Assembly: GCA_947179485.1 (NCBI GenBank)
Contig: OX359246.1
Span: 29,078,001 to 29,142,000, forward strand
Direction of reading: 5' to 3'
Source of the DNA: Allacma fusca
Taxonomy: Eukaryota; Arthropoda; Collembola; Symphypleona; Sminthuridae
Length of the DNA: 64,000 bases
Part shown: positions 10,361 to 22,700 of the stretch, one piece after another
How the letters are laid out: every line of letters begins with the position of its first letter
How positions within the stretch are numbered: position 1 is the stretch's first letter
Made by a program: the position numbers and the translations under genes
The notes under the pieces: model-generated
What the model saw: only the letters and a program-made list of their open reading frames with translations
The model's database searches: none
What the model was told of the DNA's origin: nothing

Positions 10361-12225
10361 AACGACGCGCCACCTCTAACCCACGTAAGATTGTGACATC
10401 AACAAAAACGCTTCGAACAAAACATTTTATTTCCAACCTTTTTTAAATAACAAATTTTTTAATTTTGCTTTTAGCATAAAATGCATGCAGATGTGATTTC
10501 AAATTGTGAAATAAGACACGACTTTCCGTCCATATTATTATTAAGGTGTATTATTTTAAAAAAGGGTGGAATAAAACTTTCCCAAGATATATTTTTATAT
10601 CCCGCGTATAAACTATAGCGTCACTCTTTGAAATAAATCTGTCACTGGGGTCGCTTCCCAGCAGGGGATTTTTATGAGAATAAGGGAAGATTCTTCCCAT
10701 AGGGAAAAAATCTTTGACAGGGAAAACATTCAGGCAAGAAAACTTATTTCGATGGGGAGGAAAACGATTTTGGTTCATCTTCACTTTCTTTCGTTTACCT
10801 CTCTTTTAGGGAGGATTTTTTTTGATTTGTCGACAATTTTTCAGGTTAGATTTGTGAACCTTGGCAGGAACATCAGATCCAGCCAGGAAAATCAAACAAA
10901 TATTTTCTAAGGAGATAAACAAAAATCCGACTCGTGCTTATATGTAGGTAAGGGCTGAGCATTTCTACATGTTCAAAGTCAGTCAAGTGTATGAGATAGT
11001 TTAGTTTTGCTTTACTGCTTGTTTCCACGTAGATAATGCAGATTGGACCGGTATGAGTCGGAAATTGAGTTTTTCCGAGATAAAAGTTAACCTAAAAATA
11101 GAGATTTGTACCGTATTCAAGGTCAGTTTGTCCATTGCAGCACAAAAAAATGTTTATAGCCACATACCGAACCAATGAATGTATACAAATGTTCAATTTG
11201 TTCACTGGAATGTATGAATTATTGCTACATAAGTGTACACACGTAAATATTGAAAGTTCCAGAGAGTTTGAATGCATCAATGAAGAGCAAGATGTGAAAT
11301 AAGCAGAAGTTAGTCTGTCTCTCTTGTACTACGTCTGCACAGTTTTACCTGCTGGAAGTGAGAATCGGCAGAGTTTGATGGAAAATTTGCGAGCTTGGCC
11401 GGAATGTTATTTGATGAAAATTGTATTTACATCCACTGAGGTATACTTGAATTATTATATTATTGGGTAGTAAAATATTGATCTATCGATGAAGGTGCTC
11501 AAATTGAGGCAGAAGCAGGACTGGACTAAGGGACTGGGTTATGCGTATTTTTAGTATTATTTATTATATTGTTTGCTCATTGCAATGCCTGGTTCTGTTA
11601 TCTTTCTTCCTCGGTTCAGAAATTAATCCTAGAAATTACCATTTACAATAATTTTTTTAAATTCCTAAGAATTTTTCAAGTCTGTATGATAGGGCTTGGA
11701 GTTCCTAGGGTAGATGACGTCAAATGTTGAACCTATATACATGTAATTCACCTATGATAAACTAAAACAGCTTCCCGGAGAAAGCGAAGTTTGAAACACA
11801 GATACGCATATAATTTTTTAATTCGTCATCTCAAGTTTCAATGAGAAAAGAAATTGGTTCTTTTTACATTTTGTTTTTTTGCAAGCAGATTCTAGAGAGG
11901 TTTAAGAAATTAGAATTTAACGCGTTTGGAAAAAAACGTAATGCAAGGTCAAGGTTTATGCCAACAAGTGTTTATTTTAGCATAAAATTGTTTATGAAAA
12001 TCTTTTGAGATATCAGAGAAAACGTTACGTATAAAAGAAAATGTATACGCTTCCAGGGAATTCCTCTATTTGTATTAGGTTAACTCCCTTGGCTGAGCAT
12101 TTGCTTATCAAAATCATTGTAATTGAATCATTAACACATTTTTAATAGAAATCAAATTTGGTTTTCAAAGGATTAAATCATTCAATAAAATTTCAAGACA
12201 TGTTTCAGATAATTTTTAACGTTGT

Positions 12226-12650
12226 TTGTATCCTTTTCAACCGGAAATGAGGGCGAGATGGCTCAAACCAAGTTTGCAAACATGCTTATATTGTGTTGGA
12301 AGGGATATTAATGAGCTTTTACGCATTTTTATTTTTTTTGTGAAATTTGAAAATGAAATTTCGTTATGGGATTTAACATTGGAAAATTTAGGTTGGACAG
12401 GGACCGTTTTCTCACGAATTAAAAGTTTAAACTTCTGCGCGATTTTCCGCGCAAACCAGGGCGAGATGGCCCAAAGGTTTGGTCTCGCTGGGACATTGGG
12501 CCAGGTACCTAAGCTCCCACAAAATTTCATTTCGATCCCGAGTGGACATGGGGCGAGGGTTACTTGTTGTATAAGAACTAGCATGTCATCGCAGATGAAG
12601 TTACAACGTTGGGGTACAGTACAAGGGTCATAAACTGATTTTTTCTTCAT
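12226..12650. repeat. Unclassified dispersed repeat
   Basis: Both strands are open here by chance (frames of 135 and 137 codons), which usually means biased composition and not a gene. GGGCGAGATGGC occurs near 12251 and 12461. The last 60 bp (TCATCGCAGATGAAGTTACA and onward) recur near 6530. Confidence 0.4.
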
Positions 12651-13039
12651 GATTGCGTTCTCTGGTTGTTAAAGGGAATTCTTCATTCTTATGGTAGGGT
12701 CAATTAGTTAGCATTTATTTTGGTTCTAATTATAAATAAATCTTCTTTTCGGCTAGTTACAAGTAGTCTTCACAATATATTTCTTTTTCCACGATTTATC
12801 CTTTGTCTCTTAATATTAATGTCAATAATGATCGAATGCTGTAATACCGCTTGTAACGCTTCTCTAAAACACTTGACACATATATGACCAAGTTCCAAAT
12901 TCATTACAGTGTCTTGACTGTACTCAAAGCTCAAGCGCTGAATTATGAGCTAAGCAAAACTTCACGGAATGGTACATAGGGCTTAATACTGCAAACAAAA
13001 TTGTCAAGATAGCTTCTTTCCTGATTTTGTGTTTCCATA

Positions 13040-13290
13040 AAAGTACCCAAATATTTCAGGTACTTTGAGATCGGCTGCACGTATTTCAATCACTCCTACC
13101 TGCACCTGGTGCAATCCACTCAAACAGGTATTCTTGGGTACACGTTCCTATACCCATACCTGTACTCAAATTTGCGGGTACGAATTCCTTGTGACCAGAA
13201 GGTATTCAAGATTTCTGGGTATTAAAACTATGTATCCATTTTGGACCGGAACGTGTACCCAAATATCCGGGCGCTACTTGTGTACATTAA
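13040..13290. repeat. Degenerate GTACC-word array
   Basis: Words such as CAGGTA, GGGTAC, ACCTGTAC and TACCC recur throughout. The composition matches the ends of the hAT-like element at 40775-42245, so this looks like a fragment of the same family. Matching inverted ends were not found. Confidence 0.5.
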
Positions 13291-13640
13291 GGGGGTTTAT
13301 TTTTAACTTATTTGTAAATATTGTTGTTCGTTTTTTCATATAAAAAATTTCTTTTTTCAAAATGTTTTTGCAGATCTATAATTAGCATAAAAAAAACTGA
13401 ATGAAAGCAAGAAAAAGCACTATTGATAAGTACCAAACTCCAAGATCAGTTAGACCCTGAGTCTCAGAGTTTATCTTGTTCCAACATCATTGCACCCTAG
13501 TGTATTACATTCAATTATTAGTCTTATAATTGTTGCATACATATTTACTTTCCCTTACCTACCATTACTACTCATTACAGTCATTTCTCATGTAATTTCA
13601 TTGAAGTTAACGAAAGACTAAATCCATCACAATTTCAGCA

Positions 13641-14209
13641 AGGATTAGCTTGGACCCTCGTGTTTCATTGTAGAGGCTCAAGGTGATCCTTTAATTTCAA
13701 ATTCAATGGTCAAGAACATAATGACAAAGCAAAAGGAATGCAATCTTCATTAACTATTGTATTAATCAAAACAAGGTTTTATTTAGAACCCTTTATGCGC
13801 TACACCGCCCCAATCAGTATATAAAATAACTAATTTCAAACAATAGTAGAAAAAAAAATTCTACACGGAAATTTCTCAAATGATGCAATTTTTGTGTAAA
13901 TTGCTGTTCTGTAAAATTTGAAAACATATTGATAATGAATTGTAAATGCTACTGCTCCAAGTAAACAGCACTCCATGAAAAGGCCGTGGCTTTTAAATAT
14001 CACTGGATTTCCCCTTCAACCAGAAAATCTAGACTGCGTTTCTTGAATCGCTTTTTATAATGTACAACTCCTGTTGTTCTGGAAAATTTAAAAAAAAATC
14101 TCTAGAAGCCCTAGTAAAAACGATCGCACTTAGTGAGAACGTTCATTCCATGAACCAGGCTTTTGTTTATAAAAGTCACTGGATTATCATTACTGTCCGA
14201 AAGTCTAGA
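13641..14209 (+). promoter_or_regulatory. IR3 upstream region with TATA-like site and duplicated leader
   Basis: Segments at about 13640-13830 resemble those upstream of IR4 (19370-19570) and IR5 (25376-25570), notably CATAATGACAAA followed by CAAAAGGAA. A TATA-like AGTATATAAAAT sits near 13816. Between it and the ATG the leader appears twice in tandem, at about 13861-14037 and 14038-14209; the first copy ends AAATCTAGACTGCG where the second ends AAGTCTAGAATGAC. Promoter activity is inferred from paralogue conservation. Confidence 0.4.
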
Positions 14210-16604
14210 ATGACCTCATTGAAAGTGTATTTAGTTATACTTATCTTCGTATTTCCGACCGCAACGACCTCTTTTGCCAGCATCCTCAACAGCTTTAAAT
14301 CCTTAACTTTGAGACATTGTCCGTACTTTGACATAGTGCTTTATGAGGGGAAACAAAGCTATCGTCGAACCAAAATAACCCATGATATTAGGGATTGAAT
14401 AAACTCTTCAACGTTTCTCATAATGGTTAGAAATGATACCAAACGCAGAAAATTGAGGCCCGATTTTTTATTTAAACTTAGCTCACGTTGTACAATAATT
14501 ATTTCAGAATTTGCACTTAATGAAACCATGGAATCTAAAATGACTTCTCAAATCCTTCGATTTCAAGGTTCACATCAAACAGCATCTTATATCTTTAACT
14601 TCTACGGCGTTAAAAGTCTCCATGACGAATCTATCGCTAGTTTTATTTCCTACATAAAAAGATTTCTATATGTACTGATTCTTATAACTGATTACACTGA
14701 AAGTTTCCGGATGTTTTTAGCCTCAGGTCAAATAAATAAATTCGCTGTTGAAGTCGACACGGCTCAAAAAATACGGGAGTTTTGGTTTGAAAAAACCTTG
14801 GATTTCGAAGGAGAATCTATGATCTGTATCGTTTGTCCTAGATGTACAGCTGATGAGGAAGATTATCAACGGAAAAAAGATATACCGAGCAGTTCGAAGA
14901 AACTTCTTTTTGAAATCAGTGATTACCTTAACGCAACCATGGTTTTAGCACCGGGCTTCGGGGCAGAGAAAGAAAATTTGGCTGACGGTAAATGGGATGA
15001 TTATATGAAGCCCATGGTAGATGGCTCTGCAGCAATTTCAACTTTAGTTAGATTCACGCCAAGGCATCTCAAATACGTTTATATCAGTGGCATTTTTAGT
15101 CACGGTCCCAAAGTGAGATTTGTTACAGCTTTGCCGAAGAAGGCCGCCTTTAATTCCCTTTCAAAATTTATACAGCCTTTCAACAAATTCGTTTGGGCCG
15201 GATTTGTTATTGGCTTCTTCGCCATGTGCAGTATTGTTCAACTGATTTTTCATTATAGCTATGGTCAATTCAATGGCGTTCCTTCAGACTCGTCTGTGTA
15301 TTATCGTACGTTTATCGCTCTGCTTAATCCAGTTATTGATCAAAGTGCTTTTGCATCCGTTAACTTTGCCAGAACCATCCGCTCTGACTCAGCCCGTTTA
15401 GTGATGTCCATTTGGTTTTTAGCCCTCATTGCTATTGTTTGTGAATACAAATGCAAAGTTATTTCGATTATTGTCCAACCACTGTACATCCAGCCACCAT
15501 CTACATTTGAGGAGCTTGCAAATTCTGACTATGAGATCGGTGCCGTTATATATACCATTGCAGTTGCACCTTGGATAAGTAGATTGAACAATAGTGTAAG
15601 CAAAGCCATTGCAACCAGAACGACAGAGTACATTTTCCATACACCTGGCGTAAGAACTATTTTAACGCTTAGGTACCTTATTATTTAAAAACGTCATCAA
15701 ATATCTTGGTTCTATGCTTGGCATTTTCGGAATCAGTTTTAGTTTTTCCTATAAATTATGCAGTAGCACGCTGCAATTTCGAATGCGGCAATTATAGGTA
15801 GGACGTAATTAAACTAAACATTGTGACAATATTTTTCAACAGTGCTATAAAGGAGTAGTAAAACGGGATATGGCATGCTTTGTCACCGATCAACTTGTTA
15901 ACCTCATTGGATTGAAGTTCATGACGGACATTTATGGTCAGAAAATGTTTATGTACTCCAAAGATTCTTTTGATATTGAACCAATGGGAGTAGGTGTTAG
16001 CAAATATTTTCCTCAGCTAGCTGGTATAATAGTGTAACTGCTTTTTCATTTATGAAACTATACATTTGTTTTCTAAATATTTGCTACGATTGAATCTAAG
16101 ACCAATAAATATTGCGCTGCTAATGATTAATGGAATAATATTGCAGTTGCGTTCAATAAGTACAGTGAAAATTTCAAAAACAGTGGGATTTATTACTACT
16201 GGAATCGGAATCGACAGGATCAGAATGAGCTTGCAGGTAAGCAATTTGCTAAGAATCATGTCAAGACGGAGAAATACTATGACGAGAACACGAAAGAAGA
16301 ACTTTCAGTCCGAGAACCAGTAAATTTAGCATTGCAGCTTTATATATATGGTGTAAAAAGTGCCTCGGTGTGCTTTGTACTTGAACAAGTCGTAAACAAT
16401 TGTAATTTACTGTTGTATATTTTAAAAAATGTCATTTTGGTTGGAGTTCCACTTGTGAAAAAATGTTTGTTGCACTTTTGGGAGTACGTCATTTTATTAC
16501 AATTCAGTTCTTCTGCAAACATAATTTGTAGAACAGTTAGTACATTTAAACAACTAATTTCAAAAGGAATTACTAAAAAACAAAATTGCTGTAAAAAACA
16601 ATAA
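14210..16604 (+). pseudogene. IR3: ionotropic receptor, intact except one in-frame TGA
   Basis: Exons are 14210-15649, 15843-16023 and 16147-16604, with the same phases as IR2 and IR5. They would give about 692 residues. The only defect seen is TGA at 14396-14398, codon 63, where IR4 has TTA (Leu) in an otherwise colinear stretch; the frame is the same on both sides. Everything downstream is clean: SRCTIIISEFALNETM, FEISDYLNATMVLAPGF, WDDYMKPMVDGSAA, TM1 at about 327-350, LLNPVIDQSAF, TM2 at about 397-420, IQPPSTFEELANS, and TM3 at about 600-624. The S1 T..R site reads TPRH. It could be a very young pseudogene, a polymorphic null, a sequence error or a read-through gene. The AATAAA at the stop codon may serve as the polyadenylation signal. 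Confidence 0.8.
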
Positions 16605-19369
16605 ATCGCAGGATAATGAATACGTTACTATTATTAAATGTCCCGTGTAGTCATAACAACTGTCCTCACTTCATCTACCTACTCCTGAGTTGAAAAGCCC
16701 ATTAAGTCTCCCCTTTGAGGGACTATCATGTTTTCATATTTGATAAATTATAAATCTTTTCTTAATGTACATTGATAATGCAATTTCCGATATACATTTC
16801 AGCACATGTAAGTATACGTTCCACTAACAAGTTAGTTTACCACTAATTTAACACAATCCTCACCAAATATTGTTGCCGGCGGTAGACAGTACCACTGAAA
16901 CTTATGATTGCGATTGCTGTAACATTTTTACCTCAAAATGCCAGGTTTAACGTTACGCATGTTATTTTAATAATGTTCCGTATTTCTGTGAAATCAAAAG
17001 TTCGCACAGTTGTTGTTTTCAAATTTGTTGTTTGTATAACATTAATCTGTTTACATTAATTAGCATTAACATTTAAAAATTAAAGTAATCAGCTCAGTAA
17101 CTTAGAATTTGCAGAAATATAGAAAAGCTGTAGATGAATGGATAAATACAGACTAGATATCTTCATATTTTAGTGGATACTCCAGTATAAATTGTTGGTT
17201 ATTTAGAAGTGTAAAAATGGTTGGCAAGCTAGAGCAATTAACGTCTCAAAAATAGTAACATTACGTATTGATAGGGTCAAAATAAAGTGACGCCAAATTA
17301 ATTAACAATTCAGATTAAAATTACAAGTAAGCAACAACGTTATTTTCAAATAGCACATTGGTATCGGCAGTCATTATAAAGGCAAATACGCTGGTAGCCA
17401 TAATGTGATCCTAGAAACATTCCATGACGCTGGTTTTCAGGTAGTTGTCGGAGCCGGACATAACATAACGTTTTCCAGAATTTCCACTTCACACGTTACC
17501 AATTGTAAAACAAAGCCACAAATTAAATTCGATGCTATCATTAGAGGTGAAAAGAGTATTTACAGCATTTTTTTAGAAGTTTTTTTATTTCAAAAGTATT
17601 CGGAAGTCAATATTTGAAAGTACTCGGAATATTTTCATTGTATGACTGGCAGGAGTGTACATCGTTATATTGGCATCGCTTATGACTGTAGCATTATCAT
17701 ATATTTACGACAGGCTGTCACCTTACTTGAATCGGAATTGATAATTGTGTCACACCAGAAGGTATTGAAACAATCGTGCATTTACAAGTCCTTTTATTTC
17801 ACTTGATAGTCTAGCCAACGTATGATGAAGAATTTGACCATTGACACTGGCCATCGACAGGCCGTGGACTTAGCGTCGGGTGCAACTAAACAAAGCGTTA
17901 TTAACCACAGGTACAAATTCAAACCTTAGGACAACAATATAGCAACAACTCGGCCAAAATTCACACACTCCAAAAAGCTAATGATGACCTCCACTTGAAG
18001 AATGCTATTGTCATTACAAATGTAGAACCTAGAACGTCGAATGACAGGGGCAACTACGATAAATGGCCCAAGTTACAATCAACAAACCAATAGGCCCGAG
18101 AAAAGGATGTCACGTTGGTGGGTGAGAATTTACGGGAAGGAGAGGCAACTTTTCGAACTACGATAAGTGGCCCCTAATTACTATATTTACCCCAAGTTTC
18201 CGAGCCCGGCATCATAATTGACCTCATTGAGAGTTGACCAGGTTGAAACATAACCCGTCGTTTCGGATGTTCAGCTTACAATTAGTTTAGTTTAGGACTG
18301 GAAATGGGTGCTAATGTGACTGCGACGGTCCCTTCGGGGCCATCCTAGGCATGGCACCAAATTCCAACCTAACCAAAACTAACCTTCACTGTCCACCAAC
18401 AGAATCCACACCTGGTCCGACAAGATGCAAATGGAGATGCAAAAGGAAGAAAGAATGAGTTCATCGTGTCGAGTTGAGTTTTATTGAGAAACCTTAATTG
18501 AATTCAGCGGAAGCAATGAGATGATGTTCTTGCCACCAACAAATAATTCCCTCCTTCCTACCCACAAAAATCAGTTGACGTTGGTAATGGTTGAACGGCT
18601 TACAATTGTATTGCCATAGTATTGAAGCTACCACAGCGAGAGCTATTTAGTTACTGGTACGAGGAGAAGGGGCGAAAGAAAATATTTAATCTAGCACGTA
18701 ATTTGCAGAATTTAGAAAGGGCTTGCTAGTGTTATGGAATTTATAACCTTGAACCCGAGAACATCTTCAGCAGTAATGAGCGTCAACGCGGGCTACATTT
18801 CGAAGTTCGGGGTCAATTATCGTATTTCGGGAAATTGGGCTATGCTTTCGATTTCATCTACACAGCTAGGACATTAGATAAGTGCTCCCATTCTCCTGTC
18901 TGAGCTAGGATTTTCAGTGTTGTTTTCATGTTATCTTTCCCTCATATAGCTATTAACCGAGATGATGAGTGACGTACCCGAATGTATGATGCCCGGCATA
19001 TGATCACATGGCACATAAATTTTCATGGCGTACATATAAATACCTAGTATAATCACACATCAATGTCAAAGCACACATATAACAGCTACGACAGTGAAAG
19101 GCGAAGCTTTAGATAGAGAGTAGAGAGGCAAGTGCTATGCAAATATCATTCAAGGTGCTAATTATGTTTACGTCATGATGCTCTAAATTTAAATTACAAA
19201 ATTGTTATCTATAAATATTCAAATTACCTAATTACAAATAATAACAATGAGAAATAATTCGCTGCATGTTTTTACACGGCATTCGATTCCTGGACGTAGT
19301 TCTATTCAAATTCTGCTCAGTACTTTCACATTCACTAAAGTAAATCGTTCTACAGGCTAAATCCGTCAC
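16605..19369. other. Intergenic region between IR3 and IR4, no gene recognised
   Basis: AT-rich. Short open frames, including one at 17405-17617, have no recognisable family or paralogue. Two blocks near 18050 and 18160 share AACTACGATAA(A/G)TGGCCC. A palindromic stretch GACGGTCCCTTCGGGGCC lies near 18324. No four-TM relic was found behind IR3. Confidence 0.4.
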
Positions 19370-19794
19370 AACTACAGCTTACTTCAGCCTGGTCACCCGT
19401 GTTTTATTATAAAACCTCAAGGACATCCCCTAAAATTAAATTCAATGCACGAGGACATAATGACCAACCAAAAGGAAAGCAGTTCTTTTTGTCTATCGTG
19501 TAAATAAGGACACACTTTTATTCAAGCCTGTCTTTGCGCTAGACCGTTTATAATGCATATAAAGAATAATGCAACAAATTTAAAGTAATACTAAAAGAAT
19601 GGTTATCTGCACATGCGTTTCTTGAATGCCGCTCTGTCGTGCACAATACCTGTGTAATACGTTACTCTGTAAAATTTGAAAACATGTACAAAACTCTTAG
19701 TTAGAGCGATTGCTCCAATTAAGCAAGTTTAATCCGTGAAATGGTTGCTGATAATAAATTTCATTAGAATATCGTTACTCCCCAAAAATCTAGA
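19370..19794 (+). promoter_or_regulatory. IR4 upstream region conserved with IR3 and IR5
   Basis: It shares CATAATGACCAACCAAAAGG with the other IR upstream regions and has a TATA-like GCATATAAAGAAT near 19556. The stretch with GTGCACAATACCTGTG (about 19638) matches GTGCACAATTCCTGTG upstream of IR5 (about 25640). The role is inferred from conservation only. Confidence 0.4.
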
Positions 19795-22700
19795 ATGACT
19801 TCATTAAAAATGTGTTTCCTTATACTTACCTTCGGATTTCCGATAAAAAATTCCGCAAATTCATCTTTCGCAAGCATCCTCAACAACTTTAAATCCTTAA
19901 CTTTGAGACACTGCTCATACTTTGACATAGTGCTTTATGAGAGGAAACAAACATCTGCTTCCACCAGAATACACCATGACATTCATTTTTTAGTAAGCCC
20001 TTCAACGTCATTCACAATGGTTCGAAGGGATATGAAACGCAAAATAAGACTCCTTCCATTTAGATTCTTTCCACGCTGTACAACAATTATTTCAGAATTC
20101 GCCCTTAATGAAACCATGGATTCTAAAATGATTTCTAAAGTCCTAAAATTTGAAGGTTCACAGCGAACAACATTTTATGTCTTTCACTTCCACAACGCTG
20201 AAAAGCGCCATGACGAGTCAAACTCTTTCGCTAACTTTATTTCCTCTACCAAAAAATTTCTTCATGTGCTGATTCTTACAAGTGATTACTCTGAAAGTTT
20301 CCGAATGTTTACAGTCTCAGGTCAAGTAGACAAATACGCTATTGAAATCAAGGAATTTCAAAAACTAAGGGCGTTTTGGTTTGACGAGATATTGGATTTC
20401 GGAGGAGAAGATATGATCTGCATCCTTTGTCCTAGATGTACTGATGATGAGGAAGAACATAAACGGAAAAAAGATGTACCTTATAGTTCGAAGAAATTTC
20501 TTTTCGAAATTAGTGATTACCTCAACGCAACCCTGGTTTTAGAGCCGAGCCTCGTTATTGAAAAAGACAATTTCGCTAATGGTGAATGGGATGGTTTCAT
20601 GAGGCCGATGGTAGTTGGCTCTGCAGCCATCTCCAGTTTAATTAAATACACGCCAAAGCATCTCAAATATGTTTACATCACTGGTCTTTTTATTCACGGT
20701 TCCCAAATTCGCTTTATAACAGCTCTGCCGAAGAAGGCATCCTTCAATTCCCTTTCAAGATTTATTGAGCCTTTCAGCAGATTGGTTTGGGCCGGATTTA
20801 TTATTAGCTTCGTCGCTATGTTAAGTATCGTGCAATTTATCAATCACTATAGCTACTTTTCATACAATGGTGCTAGTTCAGAATTGTGCTTGGCATTCAA
20901 CTCAAAGACATATCTACATAAACAAACGTATTATCGCACAGCCTTAGCTCTGCTTAATCCACTTATTGATCAAAGTGCGTTTGCGTCTGTAAACTTCCGT
21001 AAACAATCCGCTCTGACTCAGCCCGCTTGGTGATGTCTTTTTGGTTTTTAGGCATCATTGCCATGGGTGCGATTATAAATGCAAAGTTATTTCAATAGTA
21101 GTCAAACCACTGTAAATTCAGCCACCAACCACATTCGAGGAGCTTGCATATTCGGACTATGAAATTGGTGCGGTTTTTTATAATATTGCAGTTCTACCAT
21201 GGCTAAGTAGATTAAACAATAGTGTGAGCAAAGCCCTTGCATCCAGAACGAAGGCCTACGATTTCCAAACGCCTGGCGTAAGAACTGATACTCACACTTA
21301 TTAGTACACGTGTTAGAATAATCAACTAATTGTAAGAAACAAGCCGCGTTGTGGCTTGAATGACTCTCTGGGCTTAATGTTTTAAATTGAATTGCTGGTA
21401 AAAAAAAGTACATAGTAGAGCTGGTAAAGAGTGTCAATGACATTGTGACTTAACTCCTTTCCAGCCGAACAAACCTAAACGTCTATGTCCGACATTATGA
21501 CAGGACCACCACAAGGATAACCCCCATGTGCATAGTTTTTTAAACAAAAGACCGTTAGTTTTAGTGGGCAAGGTTGGAGATGATTTCTGTTGGATGAGAA
21601 TTTTTTTACATTTTGTTCAGAAAATCTTGCGCGAAAATACATGCCAGATTGTTGACTCGGAATTCGAAATTTAGGATGACATTCAATTTGCCTGAACGAC
21701 ATTTAATGAGCTTTTAAATTATTTACTAATTACTGAGATACGACATCGCGAGCGAGTTATCGCAGTTTTTTGAAAATCACGAAGGTTCCCAAAACCGATA
21801 TTTTTAAAAGTTCCAACGCTCAACCAGAATGAATTTGAATTTTTTTAATGATTTTAAAAGCTTCATAAAGGACAGTGATTAGTTATGAGGGTAGGCAAGG
21901 TGTCAGATTATCTTTCTTGGAAAACTAAACATGATTGATGTTTTTGTAGGAAGCGTTTGGTAGGATACTTTTTATTTTATCACCATAATTTCGAAATTTA
22001 TTTCTAAACTTCATCCAAGAACAATTATAATTATAAGATTATATTAAAAGATTATAAGTCGATCTACTAGGACTATAATAACTATTATAATCCTGAGAGA
22101 TCGTCTGAGTCAGTTTTGAAGTATGAGAGTGAGTATTTAGACCAGGATTTTCACATGCCAGTTCAGATGATTTTATCTTGTAGAGCAAATAAATATCTTT
22201 AAAACGAGTATTAACGGTTAAGTTGAGACATCCTAATCAAAATTTATTGAAGGTTTTTAGCAGTCCCCAAACACCCATAAACTATTATTCAAAATTTGAA
22301 ACCCGGGTTACAGTCTAGAGTTACACAGAGTTTTGCTTTTTCCTAAAAATTATAAAGCAGCAGGAAAATTAAAAGTAAGCATCTCCAGGTTAACACGCTT
22401 ATTTGTTTAAACTAAGCATTGTGATTATATTTTTCAACAGTGCTATAAAGGAGTCGTGAAACGGGACATGGCATGCTTTGTCAGCGATCAACTAGTTAAC
22501 GTCATTGGTTTGAAGTTCATGACGGACATTTATGGTCAGAAGATGTTTATGTACTCCAAGGATTCATTTGATATTGGACCACTGGGAATAACTGTTAGCA
22601 AATATTTTCCTCGGCTTGCCGGTATATTTGTGTAACTACTGTGTCAATTAGTGTTTCTGAACGGTACGAAAACATGGACTCGACCCGACTCGTTTTCCCG

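Larger units (their letters stand above)
10361..13640. other. Intergenic region between T2 and IR3, repeat-rich
   Basis: The part from 10361 to about 12105 aligns in segments with the region upstream of T1 (861-1910). The alignment is interrupted by about 700 bp (10935-11710) with no match in the window. From 12226 to 12650 lies an unidentified repeat with a GGGCGAGATGGC word used twice. From 13040 to 13290 is a degenerate GGTACCTGTACCC-type array. No gene is supported. Confidence 0.45.

Noticed and set aside
12226-12650. Two opposite frames of 135 and 137 codons as possible genes
   Set aside because: Both strands are open over the same bases and part of the sequence is a dispersed repeat; neither product resembles a known protein.
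18300-18360. Possible tRNA or structured RNA around GACGGTCCCTTCGGGGCC
   Set aside because: Only one short hairpin; no cloverleaf, and no A or B box in the right positions.
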